A DNA stretch of 64,000 nt from AP-15 sp963814805. GTDB lineage: Bacteria; Pseudomonadota; Alphaproteobacteria; ATCC43930; CGMCC-115725. This document shows, piece by piece, positions 9,846-19,503 of this stretch. Both the position numbers and the translations under genes were made by a program. A model generated the notes under the pieces. It worked only from the letters and a program-made list of their open reading frames with translations, searched no databases and was not told the origin of the DNA. The stretch lies in assembly GCA_963814805.1 (NCBI GenBank), contig CAWFER010000033.1, forward strand, positions 1 through 64,000, read 5' to 3'. Position 1 is the stretch's first letter, and each line of letters begins with the position of its first letter.

Positions 9846-10895
9846 TCACGCCGGGGGATCGGCGAGAATCCGGTCGAGCGGCGCGTCGCTCGGTTCCTGC
9901 TGATAGAAAAGGGCATAAAAGCGGCGGGCCTCGGCGCGGATGTCCTGCGGAAAGGCAGCAGGACAGAGCAGCTTGCCGAGCCATAAGAGGCCAATCAGCC
10001 GATTGGGCGCCGGCGGATCGTCGAGCCATGAGAACGGGAGGTCGGGGACAAAATGGACATGCCCCGCCTGCACCGCCTTGACCTGATGCCAGACCGGGTC
10101 GGTGCGGATCGCGGCATGAAAGCGCCGGTCGATGGTCAGGACCACATCCGGCTGCCAGGCCAGGATCTGCTCCGGCGACACATCGACGATGGAGTGCGGT
10201 CCGGCCTCCGTGCCGACAACATTGCGCGCGCCGATCAGATCGACGACCTCGCTGCCGATCGAGCCGGCGACGGCGCTCTCGAGACCGTGCGGGCCGCGCG
10301 CGATGTAGAGGCTCGGGCGGTCGGGCGGGGGAATTTTTGCGATCTGCTGTTGCGTCTCGTTCAGCGCCGCTTTGGCATAAAGGGCGAGAGCCTCCGCCCG
10401 TTTCTGTACATCGAGGAGGCCGCCGAGAACGCGCAAGGTTTGCGGCGTTTGCACGAGATGACCGGCGATCAGCACGTCGGGAATATGCGTCTGCGCCTGC
10501 ACCCGATCCGCCAGCGAGACATAGGTTTCGGTCGTATTGCCGACATCGAGCACCAGATCGGGCGCCAACTTGACGACATTTTCGAGGTTGACTGTGTTGC
10601 CGCGACCGGTAAGCCGGCCGATTTCGGGCAAATCGGCGTAGCGCTTTGGCAGAAAAGGTCGTGCCGCGGCGCTCGGCATCCGGGTCCAGCCCAGCATCTT
10701 GTCGGGCGCGACCGTGAACAGGGTGACCGAGGCCGGCGGGCCCGCCGGGAAAACCCGGCGCAAAGGGGCCGCTGGGATGTCGACCTGCCGCCCGGCGGAG
10801 TCGGTAAAGGGCTTAGCGGCGGCGCGCCACGACGGCCAAGTCAGCTCGGCCGCGACCGCGCCGGCGCCGAGGCCGAAGAGGCGGCGTCGCCTCAC
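9846..10895 (-). CDS. Periplasmic metal-chelate/molybdate-type ABC substrate-binding protein
   Basis: A 349-residue protein of the helical-backbone metal-receptor family (FepB/BtuF type), which delivers iron chelates, cobalamin or molybdate to an inner-membrane ABC importer. The N-terminus MRRRRLFGLGAGAVAA resembles a twin-arginine-type signal. Family blocks are GRQVDIPAAPLRRVFPAGPP, APDLVLDVGNT, LIAGHLVQTPQTLRVLGGL, LIGARNVVG and SPEQILAWQPDVVLTID. The GTG start at 10895 overlaps the molbindin stop (GTGA), indicating translational coupling. The adjacent molbindin and ModE-like genes suggest molybdate or tungstate as cargo, by context only. Its permease is missing. Confidence 0.8.
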   Translation of the reverse strand: MRRRRLFGLGAGAVAAELTWPSWRAAAKPFTDSAGRQVDIPAAPLRRVFPAGPPASVTLFTVAPDKMLGWTRMPSAAARPFLPKRYADLPEIGRLTGRGNTVNLENVVKLAPDLVLDVGNTTETYVSLADRVQAQTHIPDVLIAGHLVQTPQTLRVLGGLLDVQKRAEALALYAKAALNETQQQIAKIPPPDRPSLYIARGPHGLESAVAGSIGSEVVDLIGARNVVGTEAGPHSIVDVSPEQILAWQPDVVLTIDRRFHAAIRTDPVWHQVKAVQAGHVHFVPDLPFSWLDDPPAPNRLIGLLWLGKLLCPAAFPQDIRAEARRFYALFYQQEPSDAPLDRILADPPA

Positions 10896-11098
10896 TTGGC
10901 GACCATCACATCCGATGCTTTGATCACCGCGAACGCCTCGTCGCCGGTCTTGAGGCCGAGATCGTCGACGGCCTCATTGGTGATCGACGAGGTCACGATC
11001 ACCCCACCGCCGATGTCGATGCGCACATGCGCCGTGGTTTGCCCCTTGGTCACTGCGACAATCTTGCCTTTGAGCTGGTTGCGGGCGCTGAGCTTCAT
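10892..11098 (-). CDS. mop: Molbindin (TOBE/Mop domain protein)
   Basis: Sixty-eight residues starting MKLSARNQLKGKIVAVTKG and continuing with VRIDIGGGVIVTSSITNEA and LKTGDEAFAVIKASDVMVAK. This is a single Mop/TOBE domain. Such proteins form hexamers that bind molybdate or tungstate oxyanions in the cytoplasm as a buffer. ATG 11098 was chosen because AGGAG lies eight bases upstream; an in-frame extension to 11209 lacks both the family fold and a ribosome site. It is coupled to the downstream binding protein by a GTGA overlap. Confidence 0.9.
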   Translation of the reverse strand: MKLSARNQLKGKIVAVTKGQTTAHVRIDIGGGVIVTSSITNEAVDDLGLKTGDEAFAVIKASDVMVAK

Positions 11099-11280
11099 CA
11101 AACACACTCCTCTAGGATCGGGGAACCGTACGGGCTTGAATGCGCGTTTTGGCGGGTCCGCAGCACCGGCAGCTGCGATCTCCTCGTTGAGGGCGGATCG
11201 GGCTATCACTTCTTTGGCCGCCCGGCGCGGAAGCTTGTGCTAGCACGCCGACCCCTTGTTCAGATGTCCCTTAAAGTCGC

Positions 11281-11715
11281 CTAGAACAGACGCGTCGCCG
11301 GCCGCGCTCCAATGGACGACACGCTTAATGCCAGCCGGTGCGTTTTCCGGCCTCGGGTTTCAGCGGGCTCCGGCCCAGGCGCGGCGAGTGCCGCAGACAG
11401 GGCGGCGATGTCGTTGGCGCCAGCGACTTGCGCGGCGCTCTCGACGGCGCGGTAATGCTGCACGACCGCGTGGCCGAGCTCGGTCAGCAACGCGCCGCCG
11501 CCATGCTGGCCGCCCGCCTGCGAGGCCACCACCGGCTGCCGGAAGCAGCGGTTCACGCTGTCGACCAGGAGCCAGGCGCGACGGTAGGACATGCCCATCT
11601 GGCGGCCCGCGGCTGCGATCGAGCCCAGGCTGTCGATCAGCTCCAGCAGCTTGATCTTGCCAGGGCCGATAGCGCGGTCCTGGTCAAAATCGATGCGCAA
11701 GGTCAGCCTCGGCAT
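11281..11715 (-). CDS. ModE-family N-terminal winged-helix regulator
   Basis: A 144-residue protein whose first 110 residues match the LysR-like winged helix of ModE. Blocks include MPRLTLRIDFDQDRAIGPGK, IKLLELIDSLGSIAAAGRQM, GMSYRRAWLLVDSVN and GGALLTELGHAVVQHYRA. The C-terminal molybdate-sensing TOBE domains of E. coli ModE are absent. A separate molbindin sits downstream and might substitute, but that is inference. ATG 11715 has GGAGG upstream. ModE represses uptake genes and adjusts molybdoenzyme genes when molybdate is plentiful. Candidate targets are the palindrome at 7056 and half-sites at 14838-14859 and 19151-19181. Confidence 0.85.
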   Translation of the reverse strand: MPRLTLRIDFDQDRAIGPGKIKLLELIDSLGSIAAAGRQMGMSYRRAWLLVDSVNRCFRQPVVASQAGGQHGGGALLTELGHAVVQHYRAVESAAQVAGANDIAALSAALAAPGPEPAETRGRKTHRLALSVSSIGARPATRLF

Positions 11716-11787
11716 GGGATCGACCTCCGGCTCACCCGGCAGCGGCCTCGCAAACAGTCCGCCGCCGAGCATTACTCGCATGTGCCG

Positions 11788-13290
11788 CTATGCGGTTTTG
11801 ATCCAGACCGCCTTGACGTTGAGGTACTCTTCCATCTGCTGGATGCCGGATTCGCGCCCATAGCCGCTCATCTTGTAGCCGCCGAACGGCACCGCCGGGT
11901 CCATCGCCTGGTAGCAGTTGATCCACACCGAGCCGGCGCGCAGCCCTTTGGCCAGGCGATGCGCCTTCCGACACGTCGCGCGTCCACACGCCGCTGCCGA
12001 GGCCGAAGCTGGTGGCGTTGCCGCGTCGGATGACTTCCTCGATATCGGTGAACGGGATCGCCGAGATCACCGGGCCGAAGATCTCCTCCTGGGCGATGCG
12101 CATGTTGTCGTTGACATCGGCGAACACGGTCGGCGGCACGAAATAGCCCTTGGCATAGGCGCCTTCGGTCAGCGCGCTGGCCGCCGGTCACCGGACGCGC
12201 GCCTTCCTGGCGGCCGGTTGCGAGATAGCCGGTGACCCGTTCGTACTGCTGCTCGGAAACCAATGGGCCGATCTGCGTGTCGGGATCGAGCCCGTTGCCG
12301 ACCTTCAACCCCTTGCCGAAATCGGCGACCCGTCCGACGAACTCGTCATAGACCTTGCGCTCGACAAAGAGGCGGGTGCCGGCGCTGCAGATCTGGCCGG
12401 AATTGGCGAACACCGCCATGCCGGCGCCGGGCGCCGCGGTTTCGAGATCGGCGTCGGCGAAGACGATGTCGGGCGACTTGCCGCCCAGTTCCAGCGACAC
12501 GCGCTTCAGGTTCCCGGCCGAGGCGCGCACGATCGACTGACCGGTCAGGTGGGAGCCGGTGAAGGCGACCTTGTCGACGCCGGGATGCTCGGCCAGCGCC
12601 GCGCCGGCGGTCTCGCCATAGCCGGGCACGATGTTGACGACGCCGGGCGGCACGCCGGCGTCCATCAGCAGCTCGCCGAGCCGCAGCGGGGTCAGCGGCG
12701 CCTCCTCGGCCGGCTTCAGCACCACGGTGCAGCCGGTGGCCAGCGCCGGGCCGATCTTCCAGATGCAGGCGCCCAAGGGCCCATTCCAGGGGATGATCGC
12801 GCCGACGACGCCGATCGGCTCCTTCAAGGTGTACGAGAAATATTCGCCCGGCAGCGAGTTCTCGATCGTCTCGCCGTGGATCGAGGTCGCCATGCCGGCG
12901 TACCAGCGCAGCATCCCGAGCACCCGCTGCTTGGTGCCGCGCGTGCGGGCGGAGGGAGCCCCCATGTCGACGGTGTCGAGCAGGCTCAGCTCGTCGATAG
13001 TTCTTCTCGACGATGTCGGCGATTTTTAAGAGCAGCGCCTGGCGCTCATAGGGTTTGAACTTCGACCACGGCCCCTCGAAGGCGCGGCGGGCGGCCGCGA
13101 CCGCGCGGTCGATATCCTCCTTGTCGCCTTCGGCGACCATCGCCAGCAGCTCGCCGGTCGCCGGGTTGCGGCTCTCGAAGGTCTTGCCCGACGCGGCGCG
13201 CACCCACTCGCCATTAATCAGCATGCGTTTGACGTCGGCGCCCGCCACGAACGGATGGCGGTAGGTTTCGATGGTTTGCGGCATTGCCAT
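11788..13290 (-). pseudogene. NAD(P)-dependent aldehyde dehydrogenase, three frameshifts
   Basis: ALDH-superfamily enzyme oxidising an aldehyde to its acid. ATG 13290 follows an AGGAG site; the protein begins MAMPQTIETYRHPFVAGADV. The NAD-binding segment (GVVGAIIPWNGPL, KPAEEAPLTPLRLGEL) precedes FTGSHLTGQSIV. The catalytic glutamate is in LELGGKSPDIVF and the catalytic cysteine in SGQICSAGTRLF. The end (VPFGGYKMSGYGRESG) is standard. Single-base insertions near 12990, 12180 and 11955 break the frame. Removing them gives 499 residues, exactly typical. The gene lies 32 bp downstream of a second aldehyde dehydrogenase and 72 bp upstream of the ModE-like gene. Confidence 0.85.
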
Positions 13291-13322
13291 GGTCTGCTCC
13301 TGTCGTTGATGTCTTGCAGCGG

Positions 13323-14823
13323 TCAGAGGGCGGCCGCTACGGCCTTGACTTCGGTGTAGAGCTCGATCGCCTCGTAGCCCATCTCGCGGCCCCAGCCGGA
13401 CTGTTTGAAGCCGCCGAACGGCAGCGCCGGATCGCCGAAATTGTGGGTGTTGATCCATACCGTGCCGGCCTTGATGCGGCGTGCGAGCTTGTGGGCGACG
13501 CCCAGATCGCGCGTCCAAATGCTGGCTGCCAAACCGTAGGGCGTATCGTTGGCGGTGCGGGCGATCCGGTCGAGGTCGTCGTCGTCGAACGGGATTGCGC
13601 ACACAACCGGTCCGAAGATCTCCTCGCGCACGACCGACATCTCGGGCTTCGTCTCGGTCAACACCGTCGGCTGCACGAAATATCCGCTGTCACCGACCCT
13701 TCCGCCGCCGGTAACGACCTTGGCGCCCTGCTCCCGTCCGGCTTCGAGATAGCCGGTCACCCGCCGGAACTGCTCGTCGGAGACCAGCGGGCCGAGCTGC
13801 GTCTCGGGATCGAGGCCGTGGCCGACGCGGATCTGCGCGGCGCGATCGGCGACGCCCTGCGTCAACCGGTCGAATACCCGGCTGATGAGCGTAGAGCCGC
13901 GAGCCGGCGGTGCAGCATTGCCCCATATTGAAGAAGATCGCGCTCGACGCGCCGCGGATCGCGACATCCATGTCGGCGTCGGGAAAGACGATCGCCGGCG
14001 ATTTGCCGCCGAGCTCGAGCGACACTTTCTTCAGATTGCCGGCAGCGGCCTGCACGATCAGCTTGCCGACCTCGGTCGAGCCGGTGAAGGCGATTTTGTC
14101 GACATCAGGGTGGGCGGCGAGCGCCGCGCCGGCGGTCTCGCCGAACCCGGTCAGGATGTTGACGACGCCATCTGGGAAGCCGGCCTGCTGGACCAGCTGG
14201 CCGAGGCGCAGCGCCGTCAAGGGGGTCTGCTCCGCCGGTTTCAGCACGATCGTGCAGCCGGCGGCGAGCGCCGGGGCGATCTTCCACGCCGCCATCATCA
14301 GCGGGAAATTCCACGGGATGATCTGGCCGACGACGCCGACCGGCTCGCGCAGGGTGTAGGCGTGCCAATCGCCCGTCGCCGAGATCGTGATCGTGGCGCC
14401 GTTGATCTTGGTCGCCCAGCCGGCCATGTAGCGCAGGATCTCGTATGACCCGGGCAGGTCGACATTGCGCGCGTCGCGGATCGGCTTGCCGTTGTCGAGC
14501 GCTTCCAGCTCGGCGATCTGGTCGGCATGGGATTCGATCAGGTCGGCGAGCTTCCAGATCAGCTTGCAGCGATCGGCCGGCGAGGTCTTTGCCCACGGGC
14601 CGGTCTCGAAGGCGCGGCGCGCCGCCTTGACCGCCGCGTCGACATCGGCGGCATCGGCCTCGGCGACCGCGGCGATCGTCTGTCCCGTCGCCGGATCGAA
14701 GACATCAAACGCCTTGCCCGATTTGGCCTCGACCCATTTGCCGTCAATCAGCAGCTGGTGCCGGCCGGCCAAAAACGCCGAGGCGTCATTTCCCAGCCGG
14801 GCGTGGGGGGTCGCGACGTCCAT
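13323..14823 (-). CDS. NAD(P)-dependent aldehyde dehydrogenase, one frameshift
   Basis: Paralogue of the following gene. ATG 14823 is preceded by AAAGGAG. Motifs are GQIIPWNFPLMMAAWKIAPA, FTGSTEVGKL, the catalytic glutamate in LELGGKSPAIVF and the catalytic cysteine in NMGQCCTAGSRLY. C-terminal blocks are EEIFGPVVCAIPF and LPFGGFKQSGWGREMG. One extra base near 13890 shifts the frame just after the catalytic cysteine. Corrected length is 499 residues. The promoter-proximal DNA carries two ModE-like half-sites (14838-14859). Its place directly behind a Mo-hydroxylase subunit suggests a shared pathway of aldehyde or alcohol oxidation, but the substrate cannot be read. Confidence 0.88.
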
Positions 14824-14837
14824 GATCATCTCCTTTG

Positions 14838-14859
14838 ATATAGCGGAATAGATATAACG
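14838..14859. promoter_or_regulatory. Two ModE-like half-sites in direct orientation
   Basis: ATATAGCG (14838-14845) and ATATAACG (14852-14859) occur with a 14-bp period, 15 bp upstream of the aldehyde dehydrogenase start. Each equals one arm of the known ModE operator. Here they are directly repeated rather than inverted, so the site is tentative. Confidence 0.3.
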
Positions 14860-14897
14860 GTCTTCGCCACTCAACCTCGTTGCGCGGTACAGCAGAT

Positions 14898-17261
14898 CTA
14901 GCCGGCGGCGCGCGCCGCTTGGATCGCCTGCCACACCCTGAATGGCGTCGCCGGCATGTCGATGTGGCGGATGCCGTATTGCGAGAGCGCGTCGACGACC
15001 GCGTTCATCACCGCCGGCAACGATCCGGCGCAACCGGCCTCGCCGCACCCTTTGGCGCCGAGCGGATTGGTCTTGGCCGGCACCGGATGGCTGTCGATCG
15101 CAAACATCACCGCGTCCGAGGCGCGCGGCAACGCATAGTCGGTGAACGAGCCGGTCAGAGAACTGGGCGTCCTCGTCGAACACGGTGCGCTCCATCAACG
15201 CCTGGCCGATCCCCTGGACGACGCCGCCATGGGCCTGGCCGGCGACCAGCAGCGGGTTCACGATCACCCCGAAATCGTTGACCATCGAGTATTTGACGAC
15301 CGCGACGCCGCCGGTCTCCGGATCGATCTCGACCTCGGCGATGTGAACAGCCGTTTGGAAAAGCCGACGGCGAGCTCTCGTGGATATGCTGTACATCAAG
15401 CGTTTGCGGCAGTTCGGGCGGCAATTGCAGCCCGCGCCGCAGCATCGTCGCCAATTCCATGATGTCGATAAAGCGATCGGTGCCGGCGATGACGAACCGA
15501 CCGCGCCAGAACTCGACATCGGCGACCGCGGCTTCGAGGACATGGGCGGCGATCTGCCGGCCCTGCGCGATGACCTTGTCGCCGGCGGCAATGATCGCGG
15601 CGCCGCTCGCCATCAAGGATTTCGAGCCGCCGGTGCCGCCGCCAGCGATCAGCTCGTCGCTGTCGCCCTGCAACAGGCGGATGCGGTCGAACGGCACGCC
15701 GAGCTTCTGGTGCAGCACCTGGGCGAACGGGGTCCAGTGCCCCTGGCCGTAATCGAGCGTGCCGGTGATGATCGTGACGCCGCCATCGGCCTCGAAGCGG
15801 ATGCCGCCCATCTCGTTGGCCGGCGGTGCTGTCACTTCGAGATAGTCGCCGATGCCGCGGCCGCGCAGCAGGCCGCGCTTGCGGCTTTCCTCCTTGCGGG
15901 CGGCGAACCCGTCCCAATCGGCCTGCGCCAATGCCTGATCGAGCACCGCGGTGAACTCGCCGCTGTCATAGGTCGTGCCGTTCGGCGCCTTGTGCGGCAT
16001 CGCCGCTTCGGGGATGTGGTTGCGGCGGCGCAATTCGATCTTGTCGATGCCCATCTCGGCGGCGGCGGCGTCGACCAGCCGCTCCATGTAGTAATTGCCT
16101 TCGGGGCGCCCGGCCCCGCGATAGGCGCCGACCGGCGGCGTGTTGGTCACGACGATCCTGGTCGAGACTTCGATCAGCGGCGTTTTGTAAACGCCGATCG
16201 TGTTCTTGACCGCGTTGGCGGTCGGTGGGCCGCCTGCGCCGCGCCCGACATAGGCGCCGAGATTGCCATAGCCGGTCACCCGCACGGCGAGGAAGTTGCC
16301 GTCGAGATCGAGCGCCAGTTCGGCCGTCATCTCGTGGTCGCGGCCGTGACTGTCGGAGACAAAGCTTTCCGAACGCTCGTCGGTCCATTTGACCGGCCGG
16401 CCCAGCGCGCGCGCGGCATGGAACAGGGCGAGGTATTCCGGATAGACCGCCGATTTCATGCCGAACGAGCCGCCGACATTGCCGGTCAGCACCCGCACCT
16501 TGTCGCGCTCGACGCCGAGCACGCCGGCGAGCCCGTTTCGGAGCCCGAACACGCCTTGGCAGCCGACCCGCAAGGTCCAGCGCTCGCTCGCCTCGTCGTA
16601 TTCGGCGAGCGCCGAGCGCGGCTCCATCGGGCATACCACAATTCGATTGCTCGGGATCTCCAGCCGGGTCACATGCGCCGCCGCGGCAAACGCCGCCGCA
16701 ACCTTTTCCGCATCGCCGTAATGGAACTCGGCCGCGACATTGCCCGGCACCCCGTCATGCAGTTGCGGAGCGCCCGGCGCCGCGGCTTCGCTCGCCCGGG
16801 CAACCGCCGGCAACGGCTCGACATCGAGCAGCACCGCCTCGGCCGCGTCCTTGGCCTCGACCGCGGTCTCGGCGACAACGATCGCCACCGGGTCGCCGAC
16901 ATAGCGCACCCGATCGCTGGTCAAGACCGGGCACGCCGGCCGGTGCATCGGGCTGCCGTCGCGGGTCGGGATCGCCTGCCCGAGCGGCATCGGCTTGATC
17001 CCCGCATCGGTCAGGTCCGACCCGGTATAGATGCCGAGCACGCCCGGCATGGCCAGCCGCCTCGGTGGTGTCGATGGCGTTGATGATCCCATGTGCGTAG
17101 CGGCTGCGCACGATCACCGCATAGGCCTGGCCGGGCAAATTCAGATCGTCTGTGTAGCGACCCTGGCCCCGCAGCAAGCTTGGATCTTCGTTGCGCGGCA
17201 CCGGCTGGCCGACGCCGAATTTCTCGTAGGCGAGCTGGTCGATGTCGATATTGCCGTCCAT
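14898..17261 (-). CDS. CoxL-like (form II) molybdopterin-binding oxidoreductase large subunit, three frameshifts
   Basis: Aerobic carbon-monoxide-dehydrogenase/xanthine-dehydrogenase-family catalytic subunit. The start MDGNIDIDQLAYEKFGVGQ is followed by RNEDPSLLRGQGRYTDDLNL. The moco-binding loop VGGSFGMKS lies near residue 263. The active-site loop reads AYRGAGRPEG (about residue 375). This is the form II sequence rather than the AYRCSFR of true CO dehydrogenase, so CO oxidation should not be assumed. The C-terminus carries NPLGAKGCGEAG. Insertions near 17060, 15375 and 15165 split the frame; the corrected length is 786 residues. Typed CDS despite three shifts because its full length is recoverable. 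No iron-sulfur or FAD subunit is adjacent. It follows the ModA-like gene by 29 bp. Confidence 0.85.
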
Positions 17262-17290
17262 TCAGGAGCCTCTGTCAGTGAATGCTGCGT

Positions 17291-18107
17291 TCACCGGCTG
17301 GGCGCGGGCAGCGCCACCGGGGCAAAGTCGTGAGCAGCAAAAATCTGCTGCCCTTCGGGCGACAGGATGAACAGGGCGAGATCGGCGGCATGCGGGTCAG
17401 CGCCTTTCAGCACGGCCAAGCCATATTCGGGGCCGGTTGCGATCGCGTGCAGCACTTCGGCGACCTGCAATCCCGGCATCTGCGACCGCAGCCGTTTGGC
17501 GCCGCTGCAATAGCCGATAAAGAGATCGATCCGGCCCGCCGCGAACGCCGCGACGACCGGATCCTTGCCGCCGACCGGGGCGTTATTGGTCGGGCCGCCG
17601 ACGATCTGCTGCGCCTTTTTGTCGAGGATCTGGTAGCTGCCGGGGCGTAGCGCATCGATGCGATGAAACATCGCCCAGGTGTAATCGCCGCCTGGATCGG
17701 CCTTGGGCGTCGAGGTCCCGAGCTTGACCGCAGGGTCGAGCAACCGATCGACAAAATTCGTCGACGTCAGCCCCGATCTTCGGCATGGCAAAACCGCAAA
17801 GCCGGTTGCGGGTGAACATAACGACGCGGACCGCCCGTCCTTCGCGCTGCAGCCGCAGCGGTTGGCCCATATCGGCCGAGGCGAACAGATCGGCGTGCTC
17901 GCCTTTCTCGAGGCGGGCGCGCAACAGCCCGGACGGGCCGAACCCGGCGACGACCTCGATGCCCGTCGCTTTGCGGTACTGGTTGCCGATCTCGCCCAGA
18001 ACCTTGCGCAGGCTGCCGGCAGCGAGCACGTGCAATTGCTCGGCGCGCGCCGCAGGGATCGTAGTCAGGAGGCAGAACATCGCAACAAGCAAGGGGCGTA
18101 GGCGCAT
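17291..18107 (-). CDS. ModA-like periplasmic molybdate-binding protein, one frameshift
   Basis: A signal peptide (MRLRPLLVAMFCLL through ARAEQ) leads into LHVLAAGSLRKVLGEIGNQY, GFGPSGLLRARLEKGEHADL and FASADMGQPLRLQREGRA. This is the fold of ModA-type periplasmic binding proteins for molybdate or tungstate. The second half (STPKADPGGDYTWAMF, AAFAAGRIDLFIGYCSGAKR, HAADLALFILSPEGQQIFA) is in another frame after one extra base near 17775. Corrected length is 271 residues. It starts 8 bp after the DUF2325 gene. Plant-polymer or other oxyanion relatives of this fold cannot be excluded, but context favours molybdenum. Confidence 0.8.
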
Positions 18108-18115
18108 CCGAATCC

Positions 18116-19138
18116 TCAATCCTTCCGGCCGCAGAGCGCCGGATGTTTCAGCGCGGCGCAGAACGGTGCGAGGCCCGCGCTGCGCAGCGGAACAAACGGC
18201 TTGCCCGTTTGCTGACAGAGTTGTTTGACCCGCAACATTGCCGCGTGGCTGATGCAATCGACCGGGAACAGCACCGCATCGGCCCGGCTGACCAGACCGG
18301 GCAGCAGCCCGCCGCGTTCTTCGACGCCGCCATCATGATGCAGGAACACCGCGCCGGAGCGCTCGGCTAGCGCGCGCAGATGCCCGATCTGCCCTTGCCG
18401 CCCCCCGACATAGAGCAAGGTGACGTCCAATCGGCGGAAGGTCTCACCGGCGGTGCGGTCGGCTTCGTCAAGGGCGGCGAAGTTCGCCTCGATCGCTTTG
18501 AGCTCTTGCTCAATCTCGCATTCACGCCGCGCCGCTTCCGCATTCACGCCGCGCTCCGCTGCAAGAGCAGAGCGCGTTTCTTCGAGTTGCCGCTCGGCGC
18601 GCTCGCGGCGCCTTTCGACGATGGCAAGACGGCGTTTGAGGTCGGCGGCCAGCGCCATCCAGATGTCGCTGCCCGGGTTCAGGCGTCTTTCCGCTCCCCT
18701 CTCGCGGTCACTCTGGATATGTTCTTCGAGCACGCCGCGCAGTTCGCGGTTCGTCGCGTCGCGCGCGACAATCGCATCGCGCAGTTGCTGCTGTTGACGG
18801 GCGATTTTGGCGTCGAGCTCGGCGTTTTCGGCTTCGAGCTGGCGCAATCGGCGAATGTCGGCGCGGTTGGCGGCGCCGACCAGATGCGACAGCATGTGCA
18901 CTTCGGAGAAGACCTCGCGCATCAGCGCGTCGTTGGTCGCCGGATGAGTCAGCGCCGCCCAGTAGGCGCCGGGAATTTCGCCGCGCTGCATTGCGTCCTG
19001 CCACAGCGCCCGCACCTCGCCAATGCTCTTCGCGCGCTCGAACTGACTGATCGCGACCCGGCGCCGCCGGTCGCCTAGCCCGAGCGGGCTCAGAAAGGAT
19101 CCATTGGCAACTTGGTCGAGAGCGATCGGGTCGGACAT
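18116..19138 (-). CDS. DUF2325 coiled-coil protein
   Basis: A 340-residue protein. Residues about 100-215 form a long charged coiled coil (repeated EAENAELDAKIARQQQQL and ERRRERAERQLEETRSAL patterns). The last 95 residues are a Rossmann-like DUF2325 domain with VLYVGGRQGQIGHLRALAER, FLHHDGGVEERGGLLPGLV, ADAVLFPVDCISHAAMLRVK and FVPLRSAGLAPF. Conserved Cys and His residues in that domain may bind a ligand or metal. The function is unknown. It is the first gene of the long minus-strand Mo series, 8 bp ahead of the ModA-like gene. An accessory or sensing role in oxyanion metabolism is inferred from position alone. Confidence 0.8.
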   Translation of the reverse strand: MSDPIALDQVANGSFLSPLGLGDRRRRVAISQFERAKSIGEVRALWQDAMQRGEIPGAYWAALTHPATNDALMREVFSEVHMLSHLVGAANRADIRRLRQLEAENAELDAKIARQQQQLRDAIVARDATNRELRGVLEEHIQSDRERGAERRLNPGSDIWMALAADLKRRLAIVERRRERAERQLEETRSALAAERGVNAEAARRECEIEQELKAIEANFAALDEADRTAGETFRRLDVTLLYVGGRQGQIGHLRALAERSGAVFLHHDGGVEERGGLLPGLVSRADAVLFPVDCISHAAMLRVKQLCQQTGKPFVPLRSAGLAPFCAALKHPALCGRKD

Positions 19139-19503
19139 GGCGCAGGACAACGATAATCGTAATTCCCCAACGAATATAACGCAGCTCACAGACGCTGGGC
19201 AAGGGGCGCGATGGCGCCAGTCGCGGGTCGAGCTGATCTCGGGGCCAGATCCGTACGGCGTAGGGGTCTCCGTCGCTGGTTATGTGGCCGGCCGCTTGCC
19301 TGACGCGCGTCCCCGAGACCGAGGAAAGCCCCGAGACGAAGCCAGGAAGGCGGCGCCCAGCCCGCCAATTGGAGCCTGATCAACCGTCGTCTCCCGCTCC
19401 ACCCCAGCCCTGTGCGGCCTCAATCGGTCAAGCTGCTCGCAATCCGCTGAGCACGCCGCATAATCACGTCTTCATTCCTGACCAGGGACATAAGAGCTAG
19501 GCG
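19139..19503. other. Divergent intergenic region
   Basis: About 365 bp between the DUF2325 gene and the hydrolase gene. The proximal part is AT-richer and holds an imperfect inverted repeat at 19151-19181. The rest shows no convincing coding or RNA feature. Confidence 0.5.
19151..19181. promoter_or_regulatory. Weak ModE-like inverted repeat
   Basis: Left arm CGATAAT (19151-19157) faces a perfect right half-site ATATAACG (19174-19181), just upstream of the DUF2325-modA-coxL series. The left arm is degraded and the spacer is longer than at 7056, so confidence is low. Confidence 0.3.

Noticed and set aside
14898..17261. True aerobic CO dehydrogenase large subunit
   Set aside because: The active-site loop is AYRGAGR (form II), not the AYRCSFR loop of CO-oxidising CoxL, and coxM/coxS are absent.
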